This document shows positions 35,257 through 44,890 of a stretch of DNA of 64,000 nucleotides, piece after piece. The stretch's first letter is position 1. Every line of letters starts with the position of its first letter. Location: NCBI RefSeq assembly GCF_038050375.1, contig NZ_CP150886.1, positions 1,157,318 through 1,221,317 on the forward strand, given 5' to 3'. Below the pieces are notes generated by a model. It was not told the DNA's origin and searched no databases. It saw only the letters and a program-made list of their open reading frames with translations. The DNA is from Okeanomitos corallinicola TIOX110. Its GTDB lineage: Bacteria; Cyanobacteriota; Cyanobacteriia; Cyanobacteriales; Nostocaceae. A program made the translations under genes and the position numbers.

Positions 35257-37317
35257 TTAGAAAGGAAAATTCCAAATCTTAATAGTCTGATCATCACTAC
35301 CACTAACTAAAGTTTTACCATCAGCACTAAAAGCTAAAGAATTGACTGTTTTAGTGTGTTCTGTTAAGGTTAATATTTTTTCACCTGTGTTAACATCCCA
35401 CATTTTGATTTCAGAATTAATAATTAGGTGACATTCTGAACAATCTCGATTAGCAGCGACTAGAATATTACCATGAGGACTAAACACTAAAGATGTCGCA
35501 TTATTATTTATTTCCAAGGTACGGATTTCTTTATTTGTTACCATATCCCATAGTTTAATTGTGCGATCTCGACTAGCACTAGCTAAAATCTTACCATCGG
35601 GACTAAATGCTAATGATGTCACTGTTTGATAATTTGGTGTTAAAGAATTAATCGGGGTCTCTTGATTAATATTCCAAATTTTAATAGTTTTATCAAAACT
35701 ACCACTAGCAATAGTTACACCATCAGAACTAATAGCTAAAGCACGTACCCAGTCAGAATGACCTGTTAGAGTACGAATTAATTTACCTGTATCTAAATTC
35801 CAAACTTTGATAGTTTTATCATCACTAGCACTAACTAAAGTTTTAGCATCTTTACTAATAGCTAAAGCATAAACTGAATCAGTATGACTAATTAAAGTAT
35901 GAATAACTTTACCCGTATCTAAATTCCAAACTTTAATGGTTTTGTCATCACTCCCACTAATCAGGATTTTTCCATCGGCACTAATAACGAGTTTATTAAT
36001 ATTTTTTTCATGTCCTGTGAGGGTAATAATCTCTTTACCTGTAGCTGTATCCCAAAATTTTATGGATTTATTGACACCACTAGCAATACTTTTTCCATCT
36101 GGAGTAATAATAACTGAAGCCAGTGAGTTACTATTATTTATTTCTGTAATTGTTTTCATTAAAACAACATTTTCTTTTGACTCTTGTTGTTCTTGGTAAA
36201 CTACAGGCTGAGTATTTTCAGTCATTCTATTTTTACTAAATCTAGAAGAAATTGCAGTTTGTAACTGATGAAAATTTCTATAACCAAATTCTCCTAAACC
36301 TAAAAATACCATGGTTGTGATTATTAATAACAAATTTCGTAAAAACAGATATTTTTTAGGATAAAAATTATTGTGTTTTGAGGTTGGCAAAAATGAATTA
36401 CTAGCAGGTGCTAAAAGATGTGTATATTGTTTACTTAAATCTCTAATTACTTCATCGGTTGAATGATAACGATTTTGAATGTCTGTTTCTAATAATTTAC
36501 TGATAATCGTTGTTAGTTCATTACTAACGGGTGAATGTAAATAGTCCTGCCAATTTTTTACCCAACTATAACCATGTTCCATCCATAGTTGAAAAGGAGA
36601 AACTCCTGTCAATAAATGAAAGCAAGTTGCACCTAAACTAAATAAATCACTAGATGGATATGCTTTACCATCCCTGATTTGTTCGATTGCAGAATAACCA
36701 TGCGAACCTATTGAAGTACCATGTTTTTTCTGTACTCTAGCTGTTAATTGTTTAGAAGAACCAAAGTCAATTAATGTTAATCTACCGTCAACTTTACGAC
36801 GGATAATATTTTCTGGTTTGATGTCTCTATGAATAACTCCGCGATTGTGAATAAATTTGAGGATGGGTAACAAATCTAATAATATAGATTGAATATCCCA
36901 ATCTCTATAGTGTTTTCTTAACTGTAATTCCTGTAATAAGTTATTGCCATCAATAAATTGTTGAACTAAATATAAACAGTTATCTTGTTCAAAGTAAGCT
37001 AAAAGAGTAGGTATTTGTGGATGTTCTCCCAGTTCTTGAAGTCTCTTTGCTTCTTCGCTAAACAACTCCATGGCTTTTTTTTGTGACCATGTTCCTTTAA
37101 ATTTTGGTGCTAGTTGTTTAACTACACAAAGGTCATTTAATTTATCTGTATCTTCTGATAAATAGGTTCTACCAAATCCCCCTTCATCTGAAAGTAAACT
37201 AATGACACGAAAACGATTTCTGAGCAGGGGAACTAAAGGTGTATTGCAACTTTGACAAACCTCTTTTCCATCGGGGTTTTGTGGATTTTTGCAATCGGGA
37301 TTTAGGCAGCATATCAT
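35257..37317 (-). CDS. Ser/Thr protein kinase with zinc-ribbon and WD40 repeats
   Basis: A 686-residue Hanks-type kinase. An N-terminal four-Cys ribbon (C4, C9, C21, C24) precedes the kinase domain (about 34-300) with VVKQL (Lys), IHRDIKPEN (catalytic loop) and LIDFGSSK (DFG). A single membrane segment follows (about 326-345), then seven WD40 repeats (about 390-686; repeated SGSDDKTIKVWNLDTGK units) that should form one beta-propeller. The propeller is predicted on the far side of the membrane from the kinase, so it may sense envelope ligands. This layout is common in filamentous cyanobacteria. Confidence 0.92.
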   Translation of the reverse strand: MICCLNPDCKNPQNPDGKEVCQSCNTPLVPLLRNRFRVISLLSDEGGFGRTYLSEDTDKLNDLCVVKQLAPKFKGTWSQKKAMELFSEEAKRLQELGEHPQIPTLLAYFEQDNCLYLVQQFIDGNNLLQELQLRKHYRDWDIQSILLDLLPILKFIHNRGVIHRDIKPENIIRRKVDGRLTLIDFGSSKQLTARVQKKHGTSIGSHGYSAIEQIRDGKAYPSSDLFSLGATCFHLLTGVSPFQLWMEHGYSWVKNWQDYLHSPVSNELTTIISKLLETDIQNRYHSTDEVIRDLSKQYTHLLAPASNSFLPTSKHNNFYPKKYLFLRNLLLIITTMVFLGLGEFGYRNFHQLQTAISSRFSKNRMTENTQPVVYQEQQESKENVVLMKTITEINNSNSLASVIITPDGKSIASGVNKSIKFWDTATGKEIITLTGHEKNINKLVISADGKILISGSDDKTIKVWNLDTGKVIHTLISHTDSVYALAISKDAKTLVSASDDKTIKVWNLDTGKLIRTLTGHSDWVRALAISSDGVTIASGSFDKTIKIWNINQETPINSLTPNYQTVTSLAFSPDGKILASASRDRTIKLWDMVTNKEIRTLEINNNATSLVFSPHGNILVAANRDCSECHLIINSEIKMWDVNTGEKILTLTEHTKTVNSLAFSADGKTLVSGSDDQTIKIWNFPF

Positions 37318-37632
37318 AATTAAATAAGAGTGACTGCATGGGTAAAGATGTAAAGTTAAAACTTAAAGTTAAAGTTAAACTTAAAACTTACAAACTGAAT
37401 AATGTTTCTACTGATTATTTATGCACTCTGATTAATTTTCTCCTAATTATACAGCGACTTATATTTAGAATCTGGTCAAATTGCCATGAAAATATATGAT
37501 GCCTATGTTAATTACTGCTCAATTAACAATGTTCATCAAAGGTTTATTTTATGAATTAAAGGTAAAATTATTTTTTGTTTTCCGGACTACTAAATTTATG
37601 TATTCATCCTCCTGAATACTGATACATGATAT
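37318..37632. other. Intergenic region, no gene seen
   Basis: A 315-bp AT-rich stretch upstream of the kinase gene. It contains an AAAGTTAAA-type short direct repeat (about 37351-37390). No frame or RNA feature is apparent. Confidence 0.4.
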
Positions 37633-38139
37633 TTAATGGGTTTGTAATCCTTTAAACCATTTGTTTAAAACTGTGTTAATAGTTTGTTTGATTTGATGCT
37701 TACGATTCCATTTTTGAAAGGCGTTTTCATAATCCTCTCCTTTGCTTTGAAAGGTGTTCCAAATATCGAGGAAAATTGTTAACCCACAAAATATTAAAAT
37801 GTATAGTGACCAGGATAAAGTACCACCACCTACAAAATCTGCTAATATTAAAAAACTGTTAATAATCGCATAATTACCTAGCCGTTTTTTAAATTTTCCT
37901 CGGCGATAAAGATCAAAGGCTTGACGTTGTTGTACTTCACTTTGTTGGGTAAGCCAGTCAGATTCTGCTTGTTTTACTAATTCTGGTGAAATTTGTAACT
38001 CACTAGCAATTTCCATAATTTGCTGATACGAAAATTCTTGATCACTTTCTACTGTTTGACGAGCGATGGCTAATTGTAAAATCTGCTGCACTTCTTCTTG
38101 GCTATAGGAACGCAGGTTGTTAGATTCATTGCTTTTCAT
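37633..38139 (-). CDS. 2TM domain protein
   Basis: A 168-residue protein with an N-terminal helical cytoplasmic part (about 10-75, SYSQEEVQQILQLAIARQ ... ELQISPELVKQAESDW). Two close membrane segments follow (about 90-106 and 109-126), then a basic C-terminal tail. It matches the 2TM domain family often attached to sensor kinases or standing alone in cyanobacteria; its function is unknown. Confidence 0.75.
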   Translation of the reverse strand: MKSNESNNLRSYSQEEVQQILQLAIARQTVESDQEFSYQQIMEIASELQISPELVKQAESDWLTQQSEVQQRQAFDLYRRGKFKKRLGNYAIINSFLILADFVGGGTLSWSLYILIFCGLTIFLDIWNTFQSKGEDYENAFQKWNRKHQIKQTINTVLNKWFKGLQTH

Positions 38140-38254
38140 CGTTTTATTTGTGAATATTAGTTTTAATAGACTGCTAAACTACCATTGGCTGTTTTTCTAC
38201 TACTTATAGAGTAGCAAATCTCCACTAATTGCAGAATTAATCTCAAATCTCAAG

Positions 38255-38284
38255 GTAGAGACTTTACCGTGATCATGTCTCTAC
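38255..38284. terminator. Stem-loop between tyrA and the 2TM gene
   Basis: An 8-bp perfect stem GTAGAGAC/GTCTCTAC with a 14-nt loop, just past the tyrA stop. A related GAGAC/GTCTC hairpin lies at 33877-33902, so this may be a dispersed element doing terminator work. Confidence 0.45.
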
Positions 38285-38318
38285 TCAGTCCCAAATAATC
38301 AACCAGCAGTTAACTTGA

Positions 38319-39155
38319 TTACAAAAAACTAGGACGATTTTGTTGATTAAGTTTGAGTTTCTCTGTTAATAGTTCCCACTTTTCTTGTTCAATGATATCA
38401 ATAAACTCATTCAGATTTTGACGATATTGATACAGTGAATTGATTAGTGCTTGACGGTTATATTGTGCCATCATTACTCCTAATTCTGGATTTCCAGCCC
38501 CAACCCTGCTGGTATCTTTAAATCCTGAACTGGCAAAGTTCTGTGCTAGTTGGAAAATTTCTGGATCTGATTCACTTAAACAAGCTGCTACTAAAGAAGC
38601 ACTCACCATCACTGGTAGGTGAGAAATCCAACTTACAGCCCGGTCGTGTTTTTCCGGTGAACAATGGTAGATCATAGAACCTAGCGATCGCACAATATCC
38701 TCTAAAACAGTAATGGCATTAGTTGATGTATTTTCTATCGGTGTAATTACATAAGGACGATTTACAAACAAATTTTTTTGTGCAGCATCTATACCCACAT
38801 CTGTGTTTCCCGCCATCGGATGACCACCAACAAAATTCTCCCACAAAGGAGAAATTGCCTGTACTATAGGTGTTTTAACTGAACCCACATCAGTGATAAT
38901 AGTAGTCTTAGGCAAATGAATTATTAACTGCTCAACTTGAGGGACAATAAGTCCTATAGGGGTACAAATAAACACAACTTCAGCAGTGGATAGAAAACTC
39001 AATTCAGTTGCAGCCTGATCAACACTGCCGAGTTCCATCGCTTTTTGACAGGTTGACTTACGGCGGCTAACCCCCAAAACATAGTGTCCTTGAGACTTTA
39101 AATCAAAACCCAATGAACCGCCAATCAATCCTAGTCCCAAAATACCAATTTTCAT
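38319..39155 (-). CDS. tyrA: Prephenate/arogenate dehydrogenase TyrA
   Basis: A 278-residue dehydrogenase of the tyrosine branch. The N-terminal Rossmann loop is GILGLGLIGGSLG (3-15), and the helical C-terminal half carries HPMAGNTDVGIDAA, HDRAVSWISHLP and GFKDTSRVGAG. Cyanobacterial TyrA enzymes usually prefer arogenate and NADP; the cofactor loop here, VSRRKSTCQKA with adjacent Arg residues after the second strand, agrees with NADP use. There is no regulatory ACT domain. The DAHP synthase at 42553 is the nearest other aromatic-pathway gene, but is not linked in an operon. Confidence 0.92.
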   Translation of the reverse strand: MKIGILGLGLIGGSLGFDLKSQGHYVLGVSRRKSTCQKAMELGSVDQAATELSFLSTAEVVFICTPIGLIVPQVEQLIIHLPKTTIITDVGSVKTPIVQAISPLWENFVGGHPMAGNTDVGIDAAQKNLFVNRPYVITPIENTSTNAITVLEDIVRSLGSMIYHCSPEKHDRAVSWISHLPVMVSASLVAACLSESDPEIFQLAQNFASSGFKDTSRVGAGNPELGVMMAQYNRQALINSLYQYRQNLNEFIDIIEQEKWELLTEKLKLNQQNRPSFL

Positions 39156-39239
39156 TTTTGCCCTTGACTATTAAATGTTGAATTATTCTCTTCTGCATAC
39201 TTTACCAACTATTGAAGTTGGCATTTAAAAGGTAGATTT

Positions 39240-40796
39240 ATGACTATAGAGGAATTACTCGAAAAATATGCAACCGGAGTCTTAGACTTCAGCGGGGCTA
39301 ACTTTGCTGAAACCAATCTAAGTGGAATTAAATTAACAGGCATAAACTTTAGTGATGCCAATTTTAGCGTTGCTAACATGAGTGGTATTCATTTAATTGA
39401 CTCTGATTTAAGTTATGCCAAACTAAATGTAGCTAGACTCAGTGGAGCAACTCTGGCAGGATCAATATTAAATAACTGTAGTTTTAACGTTGCCAACTTA
39501 ATGCGTGCAGATATGAGTCGCACGCAAATGCGCCAAGCTTCCTTTATTCGAGCAGAATTAATTCGTACGGATTTTAGCCGTGCCGATATGTGTGAAGCTA
39601 ACCTTAATAGTGCCGATTTAAGGGAAGCGACATTACAACAAGCTAACCTCCGTCATGCCAACTTGAGTGACGCAAATTTGAGGGGTGCTAATCTCCGGGA
39701 AGCTAACTTAGAAATAGCTAACTTGAGTGGTAGTAATGTGACTGCGGCTGATCTCAGTGGGGCAAATTTACGAGACGCAGAAATGAGGCAAACCAATCTT
39801 TGTATGGCTAACCTCAGTGGTGCAGATTTAAGTGGGGCAAATTTGCGTTGGGCAGATTTAAGAGGAGCAAATTTAATTTGGGCAGATTTAAGTGGGGCAA
39901 AACTCAGCGGAGCTAACTTACAAGGTGCTGACTTAACCAACGCCAATTTAAGCAACACCAGTTTAGTACACGCCAACTTAACCCAAGCCAAATTAATAAA
40001 AGTAGAATGGATGGGTGCTGAATTAACAGGAGCGACTTTAACAGGAGCAAAACTGTATGCTACCTCCAGATTTGGCTTAAAAATTGAAGGTATCAAATGT
40101 GAATGGGTAGATCTTTCCCCCACAGGCGATCGCACCATCATTCAAAATTTTAGTGAAGACGAATTAAAAGACTTTTTCAATGCTACTCCCCCCACTATTC
40201 GCATTGTTATTGATTTACCCCTAGAATACGAAGCTAACTTTGTCATAGCTGGAACTTATTACCAAATATCCCAGGAATACAGAGGACTTATTCAACCTCC
40301 CAGTGTAGAAAGCGGTAGTCGCAAGACAGCTTTTACATTTCGGGTAGATAGCGACGAAGCCTTACTAGCCACAGCTTTTATGGCAATTCTTCCCTTTAAA
40401 GATGCCAACACCACCCAAAAAATTATTTACAATATAGTAGACATGATTCGTCAAGAAGCGATAAATACCAAAAATGCCAAATTATCATCTTTGGCAAAAA
40501 GGTTAATGTCTCTATTAGATGAAGCGATCAATAAATTAAAAATTATCAAACAGACGAAGAAAAATTTAGAAGTAGCAGCTAAGTTAGACTTTGCCAAAGC
40601 ACCTACCCAAATAATACTTACCAACTCTAGCGCTCAGTCCTTAACTGTTTACGATAATCCCAACTTTGGTAAACGATTGGTCAATCGTACCACAACAGAT
40701 TCAGATCAAGATCCGGCTAATGACACAGAATACAATATACCTTCCATCAACATGATTTTGGAATTTATTGAGAACTTTTACGTTATTAACCCCTAG
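39240..40796 (+). CDS. Pentapeptide repeat protein with C-terminal domain
   Basis: A 518-residue protein whose residues 15-275 are nearly pure pentapeptide repeats (A-D/N-L-x-x units such as ANLRGANLREANLE). This predicts a long right-handed quadrilateral beta-helix. The C-terminal 220 residues are a separate alpha/beta region (about 285-518) with WVDLSPTGDRTIIQNF at the junction, which recurs in cyanobacterial pentapeptide proteins. The function is unknown. Long antisense frames over the repeat are shadows of its periodicity. Confidence 0.9.
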   Translation: MTIEELLEKYATGVLDFSGANFAETNLSGIKLTGINFSDANFSVANMSGIHLIDSDLSYAKLNVARLSGATLAGSILNNCSFNVANLMRADMSRTQMRQASFIRAELIRTDFSRADMCEANLNSADLREATLQQANLRHANLSDANLRGANLREANLEIANLSGSNVTAADLSGANLRDAEMRQTNLCMANLSGADLSGANLRWADLRGANLIWADLSGAKLSGANLQGADLTNANLSNTSLVHANLTQAKLIKVEWMGAELTGATLTGAKLYATSRFGLKIEGIKCEWVDLSPTGDRTIIQNFSEDELKDFFNATPPTIRIVIDLPLEYEANFVIAGTYYQISQEYRGLIQPPSVESGSRKTAFTFRVDSDEALLATAFMAILPFKDANTTQKIIYNIVDMIRQEAINTKNAKLSSLAKRLMSLLDEAINKLKIIKQTKKNLEVAAKLDFAKAPTQIILTNSSAQSLTVYDNPNFGKRLVNRTTTDSDQDPANDTEYNIPSINMILEFIENFYVINP

Positions 40797-40907
40797 AAAT
40801 CGGTAATTACCATAGTAGGAGGCAGGAGGTAGAAGAAGAATATTGATCTTTTTTCCTACACCCTCAACAATCCTTGTCTGTAGCTCAAAAAATTAGTGGA
40901 GAAGACT

Positions 40908-41486
40908 ATGAGCCTCTTTAATAAAATGATGGGTAAAACCCGCTATGTTGTTTGTCGTCTATTCCTACATTTGAGTGGTAGTGAAGTAGCACCAATTTTA
41001 GGAGTATTAAACCGTGCTGCCAGGGAAGCAGTAGACGCTGAAGGTGATATAGAAGTAATGGGAGAAGGATTAGTAGAAATTTGTGAAACCTTACTCCGAT
41101 ATGACGAATATTGGCTTTCAGCCAGTAATGAAGGGGATGTATTTTGGAACGAAGGAGAAGCAGGGGATTATTTTAATGAAATATTTACCGACTCTGCTTC
41201 CAGATACGGTGCTGAATTAGATTTTGATCAACAAGAACCTTTATCTCTACCCGCAACCCGCAACGTAGTGGTCATGTTGACAGTAGCTTATGAAGGGGAA
41301 GTGCCAGAACTAGAAACAGACCTTTCTAACATTCCCGCCTTAACAGAAGGCTTAAAAGCTTTAATTAATTTACAGCAGAAAAATAAAATCCGGGCTATCC
41401 AAGAACATTTCTCACCAGCCCAATATGGAGACGAATTAACCAACGATCAGTTATTACAGTATTTTCCAGAATTGATCCCATTGTAA
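40908..41486 (+). CDS. DUF1517-like protein
   Basis: A 192-residue cytoplasmic-type protein starting MSLFNKMMGKTRYVVCRLFL, with GGAGAAG ahead of the ATG at 40908; the frame extends four codons to a GTG. The segment NVVVMLTVAYEGEVPELETDLSN followed by LKALINLQ resembles the core of the DUF1517 family, but the usual membrane and Gly-rich N-terminus of that family is absent. The next gene downstream, a lipoprotein with a Gly/Ser/Arg-rich tail, is 85 bp away and may be a partner. Confidence 0.65.
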   Translation: MSLFNKMMGKTRYVVCRLFLHLSGSEVAPILGVLNRAAREAVDAEGDIEVMGEGLVEICETLLRYDEYWLSASNEGDVFWNEGEAGDYFNEIFTDSASRYGAELDFDQQEPLSLPATRNVVVMLTVAYEGEVPELETDLSNIPALTEGLKALINLQQKNKIRAIQEHFSPAQYGDELTNDQLLQYFPELIPL

Positions 41487-41571
41487 CTTGTTAGTTAGTC
41501 TAGAGTTATACAATTCAACGGCAATGTATAGCTAACAAATCAGGAAAATTATCATCATGGTCAGGATTATA

Positions 41572-42450
41572 ATGCGTAAGTTGACTATCCTTTGTTTAGT
41601 CCTAAGTTTATCTGTAACAACAGTGGCCTGTGGTGGAGGAAACCAAACTACCACAACTTCTAATTCTGTGAGCAGCACCAGTGTTACACCCAAAAGACTC
41701 AGTGATGGACAGTACCCCGTACAGCAAGCTAGTTACAATGATGCTGATGGTGAGTACACCCTATTTTTAATCGGTAGTCAGCCACCAACCTTTGCTACAG
41801 ATAAACTACAAATGGCAAGGTTGACAGATGAAGAAATTAAAGACGGTAAAAAAAGTTATCTCAAGGTAGAAAATGGTGAACCGGCTTTATATCTAACAGA
41901 AGACTTTAAAATTGAGTATGTTCACAACGTTACGGAAGTTCAAACGAATCCCCAAAATGGGCAACAGGAAACAGTCGTAGTTCGCAGAGAGTCTAACTTC
42001 TGGACACCTTTTGCAGCTTCTTTAGCTGGTAATTTAGCCGGTCAGGTGATCGGTAATGCCCTATTTAGACCTCAATATTATGTTCCCCCTGTTTATCAAT
42101 CCGGTGGAATTATGAGAGGTTACGGTGGATATGGTTCTACCTATGATTCAGCAGTTTCTAGCTACCGTTCCCGCTACAATCAACCACCCGCAGCAGTAAG
42201 AAATCGCACTGCTTTCCGTTCTACAGGAACAATTAAAAACTCTACTAGTACAACAAATAGAACCCCCTCTAGTACGAGAGGCACAAATACAGGTGGTCGT
42301 GCTACTGGTTCTGGGGTGAGTGGTAGTACCCTACAAAATTCCGGTAATTCAAGTTCTACCAACCGCCGTAACTCCAACAGTGGCTTTGGTAGTGGTAGCC
42401 GTTCTTCTGGTAGCCGTCGTTCTTCTGGTTCTGGTGGTAGAAGAAGATAA
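41572..42450 (+). CDS. Lipoprotein with Ser/Gly/Arg-rich tail
   Basis: A 292-residue lipoprotein. The signal MRKLTILCLVLSLSVTTVAC ends in a lipobox-like TVAC followed by GGG, so the mature protein is probably lipid-anchored in the envelope. A globular part (about 40-150) is followed by a hydrophobic glycine-containing stretch (SLAGNLAGQVIGNALF) and a low-complexity tail of Ser, Gly, Thr, Asn and Arg (about 175-292). The frame opens five codons earlier at 41557, but CAGGA lies just before the ATG at 41572. The function is unknown. Confidence 0.7.
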   Translation: MRKLTILCLVLSLSVTTVACGGGNQTTTTSNSVSSTSVTPKRLSDGQYPVQQASYNDADGEYTLFLIGSQPPTFATDKLQMARLTDEEIKDGKKSYLKVENGEPALYLTEDFKIEYVHNVTEVQTNPQNGQQETVVVRRESNFWTPFAASLAGNLAGQVIGNALFRPQYYVPPVYQSGGIMRGYGGYGSTYDSAVSSYRSRYNQPPAAVRNRTAFRSTGTIKNSTSTTNRTPSSTRGTNTGGRATGSGVSGSTLQNSGNSSSTNRRNSNSGFGSGSRSSGSRRSSGSGGRRR

Positions 42451-42478
42451 TTAATTTACAGGTGACAGGTGACAGAAG

Positions 42479-42498
42479 GGGCGAACGGCCGTTCGCCC
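42479..42498. repeat. Perfect 20-bp palindrome GGGCGAACGGCCGTTCGCCC
   Basis: A GC-rich perfect palindrome in otherwise AT-rich DNA, between the convergent lipoprotein and DAHP synthase genes. It can act as a terminator stem for either gene. This type of palindrome is dispersed in cyanobacterial genomes. Confidence 0.8.
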
Positions 42499-42552
42499 GT
42501 ACACGTAGTCAGAATTAATTTTTCTCCCCATCTCCCTGTCTCCCTATCACCT

Positions 42553-43611
42553 TTAAACGGTTACAAAAGCTGGTTGTGGCCAGCGTCCTACAGCTTTACC
42601 GATGACTGCTAATTCTGACATTAACTGATCAAATCTGTCTGGTGTCAGCGATTGGGGTCCATCGGATAAAGCTTTGGCAGGGTTGGGATGAACTTCTATC
42701 ATTAAGGAATCTGTACCTGCGGCGATCGCTGCCATTGCCATTGCCGGGACAAATTCTGACCAACCCACGCCATGACTAGGATCAATCATGATCGGTAGGT
42801 GAGTTAATTTCCTCAACACCGGCACAACAGACAAATCTAAAGTATTGCGCGTGTACTGTCTGTCAAAAGTTCTAATCCCCCGTTCACATAAAATCACATT
42901 GGGATTACCCGCCGCCAAAATATACTCAGCCGCCATTAACCAATCTTCAATAGTGGCAGCCATACCCCGTTTTAATAACACTGGTTTTGACTGCGCTCCT
43001 ACTTGTTTAAGGAGTGAGAAATTTTGCATATTTCGCGCCCCTACCTGAATTACATCAGCAACTGCGGCAATTTTTTCTAAATCTCCTGCATCCATCACCT
43101 CAGTAATAATACCCAGTCCACTGGCTTCCCTGGCTGTTGCTAACAATTCCAATGCACTTTCGCCATGACCTTGAAACGCATAGGGTGAAGTTCGGGGTTT
43201 GTATGCACCACCACGGAGGAACTTAGCACCGGCAGCCTTAACCCGCTTGGCTGTTTCCACGATCATGGTTTCATTTTCCACGGAACAGGGTCCAGCTACC
43301 ACTACCAAGGGATGATTTTCACTAAATACAACGTCACCATCAGGAGTGTTCACAACTACTTCTGAAGCTTGACCATGACGGAATTGACGACTAGCTCTTT
43401 TATAAGGTACTTCCACCCTTAATACTTGCTCAATCCATTGACTGAGTTCCTGAATTTGCAGAGGATCTAAACTCGCAGTTTCACCTACTAAACCGATGAC
43501 TACTTTATGTTGCCCAATAATTTTTTCTGGTGTTAAACCCCAGTCAGTTAATTCTTTCGTTACACGATCTATTTCTGGCTGTGGAGAACCGACTTTCATG
43601 ACAACAATCAT
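42553..43611 (-). CDS. aroF: 3-deoxy-7-phosphoheptulonate synthase, AroF type
   Basis: This is the first enzyme of the shikimate pathway (PEP plus erythrose 4-phosphate to DAHP). The 352-residue protein has an N-terminal ferredoxin-like regulatory domain (about 1-70) and a KDO8P/DAHP synthase-type barrel with VAGPCSVENE, RGGAYKPRTSPYAFQG, LLKRGMAATIEDW and IDPSHGVGW. This is the short beta-type enzyme also found in Thermotoga and Bacillus. The N-terminal domain mediates feedback control in relatives. Confidence 0.93.
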   Translation of the reverse strand: MIVVMKVGSPQPEIDRVTKELTDWGLTPEKIIGQHKVVIGLVGETASLDPLQIQELSQWIEQVLRVEVPYKRASRQFRHGQASEVVVNTPDGDVVFSENHPLVVVAGPCSVENETMIVETAKRVKAAGAKFLRGGAYKPRTSPYAFQGHGESALELLATAREASGLGIITEVMDAGDLEKIAAVADVIQVGARNMQNFSLLKQVGAQSKPVLLKRGMAATIEDWLMAAEYILAAGNPNVILCERGIRTFDRQYTRNTLDLSVVPVLRKLTHLPIMIDPSHGVGWSEFVPAMAMAAIAAGTDSLMIEVHPNPAKALSDGPQSLTPDRFDQLMSELAVIGKAVGRWPQPAFVTV

Positions 43612-43668
43612 TTTAAAATCCCTATATTTCTACTTAAACTTTGAGAAAAATATTTACTGACGTAGGAT

Positions 43669-43708
43669 TAGTGATTGGTGATTGGTGATGGGTAATTGAT
43701 GATTGGTA
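43669..43708. repeat. Heptameric tandem repeat
   Basis: About five units of TGATTGG and variants in the 294-bp gap between the aroF start and PAM68. No gene is seen in this gap. Confidence 0.7.
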
Positions 43709-43905
43709 AAAACCTATTCTTAATTCTCTAACCCTGATTCTTTTATATCTTAACCTTTGTGTTACGAGCGAAAATAATGTTAAAAATATAATGTTAAAAA
43801 TATAGCGTCAGGTTCTATCCCTGAATATTGGGTATAAATCAGATCAGATTCTTGCCCTAATTTACCCAATATTGCAGTTACTTATAGATACCTGAGCGCC
43901 GCTGA

Positions 43906-44376
43906 TCAGACGTTATCTTTTCGTGTTTCGCGCCAACCTTCGACCATTCTTCCCCAATTGGTACTAACTTCACTAAGACCTAGTAAACTACCAGGTCTTT
44001 CTTCATCCCAAGAGGCAGAAAGAACACCATAGGTTATACCTAAAACTCCTATTCCAAATAGTCCCATGTTTACCAATAAGACAGCGATGGGAGGTAATTG
44101 GATATCAGCATAACTGACCAGCAAATAGCTGACCACCAGAGTAGTAATACCTAAAGCGGTCGGTATCCCACAAAACGCAGCGACTCTACGAATCATCCGC
44201 TGACTTACCACTTCAGGAATTGCCATTTCTTCCTTAGTGAAAGGTGGTTGCTGTTGCGACTTTTGATTTGATGCCTGTGCTTTTACTATCGGTTGAGCTT
44301 TAGCTTTTACAGGCTTTTGACGCTTTTTATTTGGCTCAAACGGTAAACGACTACTTTCTGATCCTTCAGCAGACAT
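43906..44376 (-). CDS. PAM68 family photosystem II assembly protein
   Basis: A 156-residue membrane protein: basic, Lys/Gln-rich N-terminus (about 10-50), two transmembrane segments (about 70-89 and 96-118) and a conserved C-terminus, TYGVLSASWDEERPGSLLGL. That last block is the hallmark of PAM68 (DUF3464). PAM68 proteins help early photosystem II assembly in thylakoids of cyanobacteria and plants. It lies 12 bp downstream of rpsO on the same strand; this rpsO-pam68 pairing recurs in cyanobacteria as far as I recall. Confidence 0.92.
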   Translation of the reverse strand: MSAEGSESSRLPFEPNKKRQKPVKAKAQPIVKAQASNQKSQQQPPFTKEEMAIPEVVSQRMIRRVAAFCGIPTALGITTLVVSYLLVSYADIQLPPIAVLLVNMGLFGIGVLGITYGVLSASWDEERPGSLLGLSEVSTNWGRMVEGWRETRKDNV

Positions 44377-44388
44377 AAGCTATAGTTC

Positions 44389-44658
44389 CTAACCACGAAT
44401 ACCGAGGCGAGCAATCAAAGCTTGATACTTATCTCGGCTGTTTTTTTGGATGTAAGCTAGAAGGCGCTTACGTTGTCCAATCATTTTTAAGAGTCCTCTG
44501 CGGGAAGAGTGATCTTTTTTGTTTGCTTGCAAGTGCTTACTGAGTTTGTTAATACGATCAGTTAACATTGCAACTTGCACATCAGCAGATCCAGTATCGG
44601 TTTCGTGTACTTGGTAGCCGGAGATGAGTTCTTGTTTGCGCTGTTGCGTGAGAGCCAT
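44389..44658 (-). CDS. rpsO: 30S ribosomal protein S15
   Basis: An 89-residue S15 protein that binds 16S rRNA in the central domain. Diagnostic segments are [39 protein letters not shown] and the [12 protein letters not shown] end. Length is exactly that of the family. Co-transcription with the PAM68 gene is likely. Confidence 0.97.
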   Translation of the reverse strand: MALTQQRKQELISGYQVHETDTGSADVQVAMLTDRINKLSKHLQANKKDHSSRRGLLKMIGQRKRLLAYIQKNSRDKYQALIARLGIRG

Positions 44659-44833
44659 AGTCTATGAAATTTCTATTTTTTCTAAATGTATGTAGCAGTC
44701 TCCCATGATATCACAGGCTTGGGGTCTGTGGTAGTTTTGGGGAGTCCGTATTTCTCAAAATCAGGATTTTCAGTATTTAGGGATTTAACAGATGTTATTG
44801 GATGATTTTTTATTGGTAGTGAAAGTTGTGATT

Positions 44834-44876
44834 GTCTGCATCAGGATGACCAGGATTTGAGGATGTACAGGATATT
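44834..44876. repeat. Dispersed repeat, CAGGATTTGAGGATGTACAGG family
   Basis: TCAGGATG-CCAGGATTTGAGGA-TGTACAGGAT-type sequence between rpsO and the Hsp70-like gene. It is the first of about eight copies between here and 52177. Confidence 0.8.
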
Positions 44877-44890
44877 GTTGGATGATTTAA

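Noticed and set aside
39653-40141. Long antisense frame (162 codons) across the pentapeptide-repeat gene
   Set aside because: The periodic coding sequence of the sense gene keeps the reverse frame free of stops; the product is a low-complexity LAPLKSA repeat with no start signal.
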